Assembly (NCBI RefSeq): GCF_033473495.1
Contig: NC_088936.1
Coordinates: 558,001 to 622,000 of the forward strand
From: Cercospora beticola
Lineage: Eukaryota > Ascomycota > Dothideomycetes > Mycosphaerellales > Mycosphaerellaceae
DNA length: 64,000 nucleotides
Reading direction: 5' to 3'
The notes under the pieces are model-generated. The model ran no database searches, was not told where the DNA came from, and worked only from the letters and a program-made list of their open reading frames with translations. Positions 55,808-64,000 of the stretch are shown here, piece by piece. How positions within the stretch are numbered: position 1 is the first letter of the stretch; every line of letters starts with the position of its first letter. The translations under genes and the position numbers were made by a program.

Positions 55808-55959
55808 AACGATCGCTTTAGGTTCAAAGCAGTAAGTCGCTTGTCGCTAAGCGAGTGCGTGCTTTACAAGTGATACCAATGCTCTTAAGCACATTGTAGT
55901 TCCTAACGGGCGTACGAAATTGGCTTGTTCATCCCGCTGACGAGCCTGAGACGATTATT
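55808..55959 (+). repeat. Structured repeat unit 7
   Basis: 5' arm AACGATCGCTTTAGG (55808-55822), 3' arm CCTGAGACGATTATT (55945-55959). Inner hairpin TCGCTT/AAGCGA at 55837-55854, a six-bp perfect stem. TTTTGCCC follows. ATACATATACAGCC lies about 25 bp upstream. Confidence 0.65.
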
Positions 55960-56073
55960 TTTGCCCGCCATTTGTCACTTCTTTCGCTCTTCTTCAAGTC
56001 CTTAGATGTGCTCCTTATCTTTTCTTAGGTCATGCCCCTGAAGATACACATACGATCACTCTGACAACACCGT

Positions 56074-56242
56074 AACGACTAGCCCGGCCTCTTTAGCTCA
56101 AGCAATAATTCGCCAGCATCAAATCCAAATGGCTAGCGTTTGCAGACATATCGACGATATGGCTCCGGCCCCTGCGACATGAATTCTGAGGTCGCTGCGC
56201 CGGCGTGCGACGTCGTTGCCTACTGAGGCTGGGAAGTTTGTT
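56074..56242 (+). repeat. Structured repeat unit 8
   Basis: 5' arm AACGACTAGCCCGGCCTC (56074-56091), 3' arm GAGGCTGGGAAGTTTGTT (56225-56242). GCCTC/GAGGC replaces GGCAC/GTGCC of unit 1, a two-sided change. TTTAGCTCAAGCAATAATTCG box. 169 nt, the longest copy. Confidence 0.65.
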
Positions 56243-56361
56243 TTGCTCCTTAAGATAGCCTTTTGCACTCCCAGAATCTTTACCTCTCTGCCCCTTTTGT
56301 ATGCCCGAAGCATCGTCCATAGTGCCAGCTCTTATGTACGAATGTTCATTGAAACCCCTTC

Positions 56362-56519
56362 AACGATCGTCTCAGCCTCCTTAGCTCAAGCAATAAATCG
56401 TCAGCCTAATGGCCAACGTTTGCAAGTTCAATGGCACGCTCAACAGTCCTATAGAACAACACTTGATGTTGCGGGCTCTGATTGACTCGCTGTGGGTCAA
56501 CGAGACCGAGGCGATTGTT
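56362..56519 (+). repeat. Structured repeat unit 9
   Basis: 5' arm AACGATCGTCTCAGCCTC (56362-56379), 3' arm GAGACCGAGGCGATTGTT (56502-56519) with G-U pairs and two mismatches. TTAGCTCAAGCAATAAATCG box and inner GCC/GGC hairpin at 56404-56413. TTTTTGCCCCC follows. Confidence 0.65.
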
Positions 56520-56663
56520 TTTGCCCCCTTCCACTACCTTTCTGCATCCTCCTCTGACATCTTTGCTCCTTCCACGCCTCCACCCATGCATTCTTCTTTT
56601 TGCTTTTCATCAGCCACGATTGACCGCATCAGCTCTCATACACAGTCCTAATCTTCGCCTCTC

Positions 56664-56829
56664 AACAACCGTCTCAGCCTCTTTGGCTTAATCAGTAAGT
56701 CGCCAGGCTGCGAACTGGGCAAATAGCGCTTGAGAATACTAGATTGTCACACTTGCATTTTCCATGCGACTTCTGTCGCGGTAATGCAGGTACTCAGGAT
56801 TCACAGCTATCGAGTTTGGAACGATTGGT
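56664..56829 (+). repeat. Structured repeat unit 10
   Basis: 5' arm AACAACCGTCTCAGCCTC (56664-56681), 3' arm region TTTGGAACGATTGGTT (56814-56829), partial pairing only. Inner CCAG/CTGG hairpin after AAGTCG. Conserved GGTTTTTGCCC end. Confidence 0.55.
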
Positions 56830-56972
56830 TTTTGCCCTTCCTCATTCTCATTTACCTTTGTTTCTTCTTTCCAACCTTTCTTGCCCTCGATCGCCGTTCA
56901 CGCGGTTCTTTTCTTTCTCAGAGCCGGTGAAAAGCACCATCCTTCATACACACCATGACAACCCCCTCTTCC

Positions 56973-57129
56973 AACGATCATCCCAGCCTCCTTAGCTCAA
57001 GCAATAAGTCGCCAATCGCAGAACCTTGCACTGAGCGCTTGCGACCAATACCAGACATGGGATTCTCAAAACGCAAGCTCTTGTGTTGAGAGTATGCATC
57101 TCCGAGCTGACAATGCTGGGATGGTTGTT
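56973..57129 (+). repeat. Structured repeat unit 11
   Basis: 5' arm AACGATCATCCCAGCCTC (56973-56990), 3' arm GCTGGGATGGTTGTT (57115-57129). CATCCCAGC/GCTGGGATG is a nine-bp perfect stem whose sequence differs from that of units 1 and 9. TTAGCTCAAGCAATAAGTCG box. Confidence 0.68.
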
Positions 57130-57149
57130 CTACTTTTGCCTCACCAGAT

Positions 57150-57531
57150 ATGGCTTTCGGACATTTGAACCTCATCATTTCATCAACGAACTAGATTCGT
57201 GTCTTGCGAGCTGTATTTTGCTATCATGGATCCATCGTAGGACATGACAGTCGGCGAACGAGTAGAATAAAAAAGAAAGAGGGAAAGGGATGTGCCACAC
57301 TCATATCCATTCGTTTGATTATACAACAGTGCAGGAAGTGAAGGTAGCAGGCAGCCGTCAGTAGTAATAATACAACTTCAACCAATCTTTCGCTCCAGCA
57401 CCCAAAGCAAACAGAGTACCCAACGCCGAATGTCATCCCACCCTTCATGATTCATCAGAGCAACGAACGCGCAATAATGATACTTCACTTGTGTTTTCTT
57501 TCCTTCCATCAGCCACCTCTTCCCCCCAAGT
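57150..57531. other. Intergenic, 3' flank of ApsB-like gene
   Basis: Short region between the last repeat unit and the stop of the ApsB-like gene. No gene or repeat recognised. Confidence 0.4.
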
Positions 57532-60500
57532 CTACACCTCCCGTCCCGCCATCTCCTCCTCGAACTCCTCCGGGACCCTATCCTCAACGACAGACGCACT
57601 CCTCTCCATCTCTCCCTCCAGTCGGCTTCCATTGTTTGCTCTTTCTCTCTCCAACATTGCTTTTAACTCCTCGTTCTCCAATCTTCCCTCTTCCAGTCTC
57701 TTTCTTGCCCCTTGGCGGTCCAGCAGCCTCGCCTCGCGCTCAGCCTTCAGTCTCCTTTCCAACTCCTTCAACCGATGAACCCATCTAGTCTCATTCGGAG
57801 CAGGAGCGGCTGGTGGCGGAACGATGATCTGCTGACGCGTAGGTGAAGGCTGTTGATTCTCCTCGCTGTGTCGTGACATGTACGACAACTGTTCAACAGC
57901 CGAGGTGGAGTTGTGACGAAGGAGATGGGAAAGTGCTTGTCGAGCAGGACTTTTACCGACGCCGCTGATACTACCAGCGCTGGAGGCGGTACGAGAGTGG
58001 AGCGGCTCGCCGGAGAGGGCTTGATTGTGTGCATTAAGCATTTGCTGCGCCATGGCGCTTGGGTGTTGCCGGTGGAATTTCAGCTCCGTCTTAAGGAGCT
58101 TCAGCTCCGATTTGAGTCTGCTGATTTCCTCACTGCTCTTTGCAGAGTAGGACTTGCCTCGTTGCGGCATCTCTGGACGGGAGGCGGCTTCTTGCGCTGC
58201 AATACGCTGCTGTTCCTCGAACTGTTGTTGAGCCTCAATCACAGCTCTTTCGAGGTGGTCCATACGGCGAGCCCGCAGCTCCAAGTTGTGTTCGAGAGTC
58301 TGGTAGTCTTTCCACAGATCTTTCTCGATTGTCCTGATGCGCTGTTTGAAGCCACCAATGACCGCTTCAATGGTCTTGACGGCACTAATGACGTTCTTGT
58401 TGAACGCTGGGAGATTTTTGTGAATAGACTCGACAGATGGCACCTCGCCATTGACCAGGCTGTGACGCTGAGCGAAGTCCGCGCCGCACAATGTGGACAG
58501 CCGGTTCCACAGAGCCAGGAGAAGGTTATTTCGTTCGTGCATCTGCTCGCGATACTTCTGTTCAAGCGCAGACATCTTCCGCTTATCTTGGTTGTAGAGC
58601 GTCTCAAGCTCCAGCATCTTGGACTCCTGCTGCGCGATAGTACGCATGTGTGTTGCCTGTCCGCGCGAAGACTTCTCGAACGACTCCAAGTCATGCTTGC
58701 GCTGGTTGCGTTCCTTCTCAAGCAGGTCTGACAGTCTTCTAGACTCCAGACTGGTGCTTTCAAGTAGACCGTCACGGTGACGAAGAAGTCTATCCTTGTC
58801 CGAGAGATCCATCTTCGCCTTGTCCAGCGTGTTGATTGTCGTCTCCAGCTCGCGTTGCAGCTTTTCGATGTCGCCCAGCAGGCTCTGACGCGTGCCTTCT
58901 GGGTCGCCAAGAAGGCTGCGCAGACTCTGCTCCAGCTGCTCGAGCTTGGACTTCTCGCTACTGAACTCAACCTCCTTCGCCGAAAGCGCTCTTCTGAGCC
59001 TTCGAATCTCGTCTTTGGCTCTCGTGTTCTCGGCATTGAGGTCATCGAGCACCTTCTGAACCTCTTCCTTAGATTTGTTCTCGAGGGTGTCGCGTTGTCG
59101 GCGTTCCTCCTCCATGCTTTCAGTCAGTTCGCGCAGTTTCTCCTGCTCGTCTTGGATGGTTGCATGTGCCGCATTGAGTGAACCTTCCAACTCGCCAATC
59201 TTGATCTTGTCACCCTCTTGCTCTTCTCTGAGGAATGTGATCTCCGAGTGCAGACTTTCCTCGGTAATCTCGAGCTTGCGGTTCTTTTGATCGAGCTCAT
59301 TGCACTTTTGCTCCCATTTCGTGATTTCTTCTTCCGCCTCCGCGATCTGTTGCTCGAGGGTCTCGATCGTGCGCATGTTATGCGTCTTGACATCGTCCAG
59401 GTCGATGACTCGCGCTGTGATGTCGCGCAACTCGGCCTGTAAGCCCTGGTACCCCTCTGTCGTGGTCTGTAGCTTCGACTGTGTCTTCTCGAGCTTGTTA
59501 TATGTGTCTTCCAGGTTCTTCTCTAACTTCTCTCGCTCCTGGTCGAGCGCATTGATCTCTTCCAGAGCTTCCTCCTTAAGATTTGCGAGTTCCTGCTCTT
59601 TGTCTTCACCAAAGGCAAGTAACTCATCTCGCTCCTGCTGTAGATTCTTGATATCTTGCTGCTGTTCTTCGAGCTCCGTTTCCATCTGCTGATAGTCGCT
59701 CTCCAGCACTTGGATGTAATTCAGATATTGGTTATACTTGCGGTCGAGCTCTTGATATTTTAGTCTCTGTTCCGCGTTGGCGTCCCGCAGTTCGCCTTCC
59801 TTTTTGTGCCAATCGTCTCGTTCGGCTTCGGTCACTGCTGTGTGATCGCTCTGCCGCGACTGCGCTCTCTGGTGGGCGCGAGAAATGGATCGCTCGAATA
59901 TGCTTTCACCTGCCACTGATCTCCCGTCGCCCTTCCGTTGCAAAAGCTTCAAGCTTTCGATTTCCTCTTGCAATCGCTCACGTTCGCGATTACGAGATGT
60001 TAACATGCTTGTCTGTGCTCCAAGGCTGCGGCGTAGTTCGTCATTCTCATGCTTGAGTTGCTCGATGAGATCGTTCTGTCCGCTCTCAACACCATTTACC
60101 ATGTCTTCTTCGGCGGCTGACTCTGCCTCGTCAGCTGGTGGGGCACGACTGCGGCGCCGAGGAGTCTTGAGGTTGCGATCCACCATGCGACTAGCCGAAG
60201 GAGAGGCTTTCTCCATTTGTAGCTTTGTGAGCTCGGCCCTCAAAGCACTGAGCTCATCCTCAGCTTGCTCACGGCGACCAGTCTCCGCATTGAGTAGGTC
60301 CTGCCACATGTCTTCCATTTCTTTCATGCCATTCGCATCTTGACCACGTTTGCCGGCCATTCCGCGCATGTGCTCTGCCATCTTGCGCTTCTCAAGCTCT
60401 TTGTCCATGATTTCCTCTCGCAGCGTGGTGACTTGCTCTTCCAGGCGATCATTTTGCTGGTGCAGATACAAGATCTCCTCGTGCATTTGCGCTTGCAGAG

Positions 60501-61320
60501 TCGGATTGTCATCCTCATCATCTCGTACCGTGCTTTTGCGCTGTGATTGTGCTTCTGCCAGAGCTTCCTCCTGCTGTTTCATGCGCATTTCCATGTCACG
60601 CATCTTCTTGCGCATGCTCGCATTTTCCTTGCGCTCACTTGCAAGATCTGTCTGCAGCTGCACATTGGTCTCGACGAGTTCTCGAATGCCATCCTCGCTG
60701 CGGTTCTGTAACGCCTGGTCTAGGAAATGGATTTTGAGTTTCAGATCAAAGTTCTCCTTGGTGAGAGCATCGATCTTAGCGTTCTGCTCCTTCAGCGTGA
60801 GCGTTCTACGTGGTCGCGCATTCAGACGGGCTTCGCCATAGCCTCCAGAAGATGCAGGTCGTCGATCGGGGGATAAGTCGCGTGTTTTGAGGCGGAAGTC
60901 GCGTGCTACGGTCTCGGGAACCTGTATTGATTTGACTCTGCGGATGACGGCTGTGTCGAGAGCATTGTCGAGGTCTTCTTCATACTCGCGGTATCGTTTC
61001 TGCTCCGGCGACAACGCGCGAGGGGTGCGAGGATCGTTGGCTGCGGCCAATTCTTCGGGCAGCATGGTGTTGTTGGTGGATGCAGTGTGCACCGTCGACA
61101 TGGACGGCATGCGGTCCATCAGCGACAGGCGCGAGAGGGAGCTGCGATCCAGGTCGGAGGGGGTGTTACTGCCCCCATTGATATGGATTTGCGCATTCGG
61201 GGCCGCATTGTGGGCGGCGGCGCGTTGGGCTAGCGGGGAGTCGAGGAAGGTCGACTCGAGGGCGGGCGGGGAGAGGAGTTGGCTGCTTTCGAGCGACGGC
61301 GAGGCGTCTTCGGCGGCCAT
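57532..61320 (-). CDS. ApsB/Mto1-like microtubule-organising coiled-coil protein
   Basis: Single exon, 1262 aa from ATG 61320 (MAAEDASPSLESS). ApsB of Aspergillus and Mto1 of fission yeast recruit gamma-tubulin complexes to non-spindle-pole MTOCs, such as septal ones. The centrosomin motif 1 (Cnn_1N) is plain: LTLKEQNAKIDALTKENFDL followed by KLKIHFLDQAL (about residue 175-210). Nearly all the middle is heptad coiled coil (Glu/Lys/Gln/Leu-rich). Near the end, NETRWVHRLKELERRLKAER resembles the Mto2-binding segment. The N-terminal 120 residues are Ser/Pro-rich. An in-frame ATG 45 bp upstream (61365) would add 15 residues. An orthologue of a known family, expected in one copy. Confidence 0.88.
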   Translation of the reverse strand: MAAEDASPSLESSQLLSPPALESTFLDSPLAQRAAAHNAAPNAQIHINGGSNTPSDLDRSSLSRLSLMDRMPSMSTVHTASTNNTMLPEELAAANDPRTPRALSPEQKRYREYEEDLDNALDTAVIRRVKSIQVPETVARDFRLKTRDLSPDRRPASSGGYGEARLNARPRRTLTLKEQNAKIDALTKENFDLKLKIHFLDQALQNRSEDGIRELVETNVQLQTDLASERKENASMRKKMRDMEMRMKQQEEALAEAQSQRKSTVRDDEDDNPTLQAQMHEEILYLHQQNDRLEEQVTTLREEIMDKELEKRKMAEHMRGMAGKRGQDANGMKEMEDMWQDLLNAETGRREQAEDELSALRAELTKLQMEKASPSASRMVDRNLKTPRRRSRAPPADEAESAAEEDMVNGVESGQNDLIEQLKHENDELRRSLGAQTSMLTSRNRERERLQEEIESLKLLQRKGDGRSVAGESIFERSISRAHQRAQSRQSDHTAVTEAERDDWHKKEGELRDANAEQRLKYQELDRKYNQYLNYIQVLESDYQQMETELEEQQQDIKNLQQERDELLAFGEDKEQELANLKEEALEEINALDQEREKLEKNLEDTYNKLEKTQSKLQTTTEGYQGLQAELRDITARVIDLDDVKTHNMRTIETLEQQIAEAEEEITKWEQKCNELDQKNRKLEITEESLHSEITFLREEQEGDKIKIGELEGSLNAAHATIQDEQEKLRELTESMEEERRQRDTLENKSKEEVQKVLDDLNAENTRAKDEIRRLRRALSAKEVEFSSEKSKLEQLEQSLRSLLGDPEGTRQSLLGDIEKLQRELETTINTLDKAKMDLSDKDRLLRHRDGLLESTSLESRRLSDLLEKERNQRKHDLESFEKSSRGQATHMRTIAQQESKMLELETLYNQDKRKMSALEQKYREQMHERNNLLLALWNRLSTLCGADFAQRHSLVNGEVPSVESIHKNLPAFNKNVISAVKTIEAVIGGFKQRIRTIEKDLWKDYQTLEHNLELRARRMDHLERAVIEAQQQFEEQQRIAAQEAASRPEMPQRGKSYSAKSSEEISRLKSELKLLKTELKFHRQHPSAMAQQMLNAHNQALSGEPLHSRTASSAGSISGVGKSPARQALSHLLRHNSTSAVEQLSYMSRHSEENQQPSPTRQQIIVPPPAAPAPNETRWVHRLKELERRLKAEREARLLDRQGARKRLEEGRLENEELKAMLERERANNGSRLEGEMERSASVVEDRVPEEFEEEMAGREV

Positions 61321-62506
61321 GATGAAGTGGAATCCGATATTTCCCAGCGCATCGCCGGCGGGCAATTGCAGTTGCGTAGCGGGCGGAGGCAGCGGGCGAC
61401 TCTGCGTGGTCTTCTACACCAGCGAGAGAGCGCGCTTTCCAAACGACGTCGCGTGCACCTGCAGGAGCTCGTTAGCGCCATGCACCTGCACCCGTTGGCC
61501 TGCCTTACCATCGTGTCTGCCGTAACTTTATCTGGGGTTGTTCTGTCGATCTTGCGGGCAATAGCAGTGTGTCGTCTTCTTCTGGCTCGATATTGTATAC
61601 CGTCCTGTAGTGCGGTGTGCGAGACGAAGCCATCAGGACACGGACGCGACAAGCTTGACGAAGGCCCCCATGTCATCCTGCGTAAAGTCGCGGAATTGTT
61701 GGCAGCACCACTCCCGACTTCACCTCCCTGCACCCGCATGTCGCATTGGGCTACGAGACTAAGGGGAGGCGAGTCTACATCCTGTACGCACAACTCAATG
61801 CAGAAACCAGCTCCTGAATTTTGAAGAGTAGGCTAGTTACTGTCTGCTATGGAACAGTTATTCCCGTTTCAAGAAACATTGGGAGGCGTGCATGAACAGG
61901 AAACGGCATGCACGCACATACCACCATCGCTTCAATCGTCCATACCATTCTTTCGTCAGACATGCAGGCTCCACGTGATAAAGGACAGCAGTCGCCAATT
62001 TGGAGTACTTCAGGCATGTTCAAAAATAGAAGCTTTTGTGATCAACCCTAAACATGCTGGTAATGGAGCGAATGGATCGAAGTCGAAGCCTCGATCAGAC
62101 AACACCGCTCGCTTGCCTCTCTTTCAAATGTTGGTGAATCAATACTTCCTATTTGTCCGATCACCTTAGGCGGAGGCATATCCTCCGTCTGTCTAGAGAA
62201 CTGCGGCATTGCCGTGCTCTGAGAGGCAGCAAACGCACAGCCATCGCATTTCGCCTCGAGGCCCAATCGTTGTTCTTCTGCAGATGTCGCGCAGAACCAC
62301 TGTCGCGCTCGATAGTGTACAGTACATGTACACAGCACTTCCTCATGAAGGTGTGCCCTCCTCTGTCGCAAGACTGACGTTCGCCAACACATCTAGGTCG
62401 TTTTCTCGACTTGTCTTTCTCTTAATACAGAGACTTCAGATCGTTGCGCGTGTGCACGTCGTTTCAGTGCCACCATCTTGGATATCACTTCCCAATTCTC
62501 CATCAA
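61321..62506. other. Intergenic, nothing recognised
   Basis: Promoter of the ApsB-like gene and 3' flank of bL31m. Open plus frame at 61279-61824 is mostly antisense to the coiled-coil gene and its leader. No other structure. Confidence 0.45.
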
Positions 62507-63111
62507 TCACTTCTGTCCTCCTTTCCCTTTCCCGCTCTTCTTCGCTTCCTCTCTCGTCCCTGCCGCCTTGCCCTCTTTCTCCCCCTGCTGTCCAAAGCCG
62601 CTGATCAAATCCAACAAACTATCATCTGATTCCTGCTGGCTCAATTTTTCTTCACCCTCTAGCACCTAAAAGCAACCCAAGTTAGCATTGAATGTCCGAC
62701 CACGACGTGCTTCTTCCCAATCCTTCATCGACACACTGAAGCAGGAACAGAATATGAACTCACCTCCTCACCCCCATCACTCATACTTTCCGCATCATAT
62801 CCTCGCCCAAATCTCTGTCGAAACTTTCTTAACCTTCCAGCCTCGTCCTCTTCCACATTCAACAATTTTTGACTTGAAGGGTTCCACATCGCATTGTTTT
62901 TCGTATCTTTTGCGCTTCGGTATATGGGCGCAGGGCTCGTTGTGCGGTGAAGGAATGTGGATCCATCGGAGAGTGTGACGAGTTGTGTGAAAGTGTAGGG
63001 TCGTTTCGGTCGACGGAGAAGGGTCGCGTGTCGGACTTGCTGATGGTTGAGGCTACGGGAAGAAGATTCGCAAGCGGAGCAGAGAGGTCGGGTCGCGCGT
63101 GAGGAGAGCAT
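62507..63111 (-). CDS. Mitochondrial ribosomal protein bL31m
   Basis: Two exons: 63111-62764 and 62665-62507, phase-0 intron 62763-62666 (GTGAGT...TTTTAG, 98 nt). Product 168 aa. The N-terminus is basic and hydroxylated (MLSSRATRPLCSACESSSRS), a mitochondrial presequence. The core RPKRPYTFTQLVTLSDGSTF followed by LHRTTSPAPIYRSAKDTKN and LWNPSSQ-like NAMWNPSSQKLLNVEEDE is the fungal bL31m (yeast Mrpl36) signature in the large subunit of the mitoribosome. The second exon is a Lys/Glu/Gly-rich tail ending GGQ K with no structural motif and may be disordered. Divergent to the gene at 63317, 205 bp apart. Confidence 0.85.
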
Positions 63112-63316
63112 GGTGGGTATTGTTCGCGTCGAAATGTTATCACAGGAGATGAATAGACGGCATTGGGAGATGACCACATGCGGTGATGGATGCGGAGAGC
63201 GGGAGTGCCAAGACTTCGAGGTCGAGAGCATGGGGGATCGTTGACTTCATCTGGAGCTTGGTTCGATGTTTCTTTCCTCGTCTCCCCTGCACACCTCCCA
63301 CTGATCGATGACACGG
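63112..63316. promoter_or_regulatory. Bidirectional promoter bL31m / 63317 gene
   Basis: 205 bp between divergent starts. No TATA box. The pairing of a mitochondrial ribosomal protein with the neighbour suggests, without proof, a mitochondrial role for the latter. Confidence 0.45.
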
Positions 63317-64000
63317 ATGAGTGTGGCTTCGCGCCGCTTCTATCGAGCCTTCTACGAATGGACACTACTCACTTCGCCCGCCGAAGTGGGTGCCGAACGA
63401 ACTTGCAGCCATGGCTTCCACTCGACCGCCGCGAATCGCAAAGCGTTCCTTAGAAAATCGAGGCGCCATGCACAGCGAGAACATGGCAGAGAAGTTCTAC
63501 GCGCGCCCCACGATGAGAGACAGTGGACACAACACTTCGACTCGCCACGAGAGCGAACAGCCATTGGAATACCGGATGCAGAGGAAAAGCTTCAGTTCGC
63601 ATACGAGGCAGCAATTGGAAGACCTCTCCCCAAAATGCGCGAACTTCAAAAGTATATCGAGCGATGGAAGAATGCTCCGGTACACCAGGCCACAGACAAA
63701 CCATTCAATACGCTGCAACCTTGGGAAGAAGTCGTGAGATATCGCTCGGAAATGGGGATAATGCTCGAGGTGCCAGTGCTGGACCAGGACCTTGAGCGGC
63801 TCAAAGGAGAATATAGATCTGGGTTGGAGACACTCGTCTTGTCGTTCGATTCGAGGATAGAAGTGCAGCAACTATCAGCGCCTGTGAAAGTTCAAGGTCT
63901 GGAGGACGCGAAGATTGTTTCTGTGCTCGTCTCAGGGACGTATCTGGCAGTTGCTCGGACGTTTCATGAGCTTCTGGCGTACAAATCAGATATCGTGATA
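63317..64000 (+). CDS. Probable mitochondrial protein, 3' end beyond window
   Basis: Open frame from ATG 63317 (MSVASRRFYRAFYEWTLL) through 228 codons to the right edge without a stop. The N-terminus has Arg, Ser, Tyr and Phe and no acidic residue before W15, like a mitochondrial presequence; a basic stretch NRKAFLRKSRRHAQREHGRE follows near residue 38-60. Later segments such as EEKLQFAYEAAIGRPLPKM and KPFNTLQPWEEVVRYRSEMG, then LVLSFDSRIEVQQL, are well formed helices and strands. I do not recognise the family. Frames in other phases here are shorter and lack this composition. Certainty on coding is good, on function low. Confidence 0.7.
   Translation, partial: MSVASRRFYRAFYEWTLLTSPAEVGAERTCSHGFHSTAANRKAFLRKSRRHAQREHGREVLRAPHDERQWTQHFDSPRERTAIGIPDAEEKLQFAYEAAIGRPLPKMRELQKYIERWKNAPVHQATDKPFNTLQPWEEVVRYRSEMGIMLEVPVLDQDLERLKGEYRSGLETLVLSFDSRIEVQQLSAPVKVQGLEDAKIVSVLVSGTYLAVARTFHELLAYKSDIVI

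Noticed and set aside
51742..57129. Array as a simple minisatellite or MITE family
   Set aside because: Paired changes in the arms and inner hairpins of differing sequence argue for RNA structure. The MITE explanation (terminal inverted repeats) is kept as the main alternative, since target-site duplications were not tested across loci.
52250..57130. CRISPR-like array
   Set aside because: Repeats are 150 nt with variable spacing in a eukaryote; no short identical repeats, no spacers of constant length and no cas genes.
63321..63737. 138-codon plus ORF at the right end
   Set aside because: Another frame, starting at 63317, is open to the window edge, contains a better presequence and a conserved-looking middle, and overlaps it.

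Overview
The window reads as nuclear DNA of a filamentous ascomycete (Pezizomycotina, most likely Dothideomycetes). The evidence is protein genes broken by short GT-AG introns of about 49-138 bp with CTRAY-like branch points, C/G-rich third codon positions, and typical fungal families: a CFEM-containing seven-helix receptor, a HET-domain protein, a secretory lipase, fungal rhodopsin-like membrane proteins, an ApsB/Mto1-like microtubule organiser and Ssz1. The class assignment is inferred from gene style, not from a search.

Layout. 1-4.3 kb: a truncated minus-strand gene, a three-exon deoxyribose-phosphate aldolase and a secreted lipase. 4.3-14.2 kb: a gene-poor block with degenerate tandem and dispersed repeats. 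14.2-28 kb: a gene-dense stretch of housekeeping and membrane genes (Ssz1 and exosome Rrp40 head to head, two-exon unknown proteins, a rhodopsin-like 7TM protein, an amino-acid/GABA permease, a secreted protein probably GPI-anchored). 29-33 kb: a segmental duplication carrying three small secreted six-cysteine proteins, each with two exons. 34-49 kb: Gpi2, a HET-domain gene, a cupin, an alcohol-dehydrogenase-like reductase, an aquaglyceroporin and unknown proteins. 49.7-51.5 kb: a CFEM-7TM receptor. 51.7-57.2 kb: two tandem arrays of a repeat that looks like a structured RNA, on either side of a secreted-protein gene. 57.5-64 kb: ApsB/Mto1-like protein, mitochondrial ribosomal bL31m, and a 5' gene fragment running off the right end.

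Three results rest on reading splice sites directly. (1) The six-cysteine family consists of 64-66 aa preproteins whose signal/pro exon and cysteine exon are separated by a phase-0 intron. (2) The aquaglyceroporin has three exons, and its first intron is a 66-nt in-phase intron carrying a stop. (3) The tandem repeats at 51.7-57.2 kb (and reverse copies at 35.8-36.5 kb) have roughly 150-nt cores closed by a long stem whose two arms change together between copies, with an inner hairpin of differing sequence. This suggests a family of small non-coding RNA genes not recognised as any known class here.

All functions are assigned from motifs read by eye. No database search, folding program or expression data were available.
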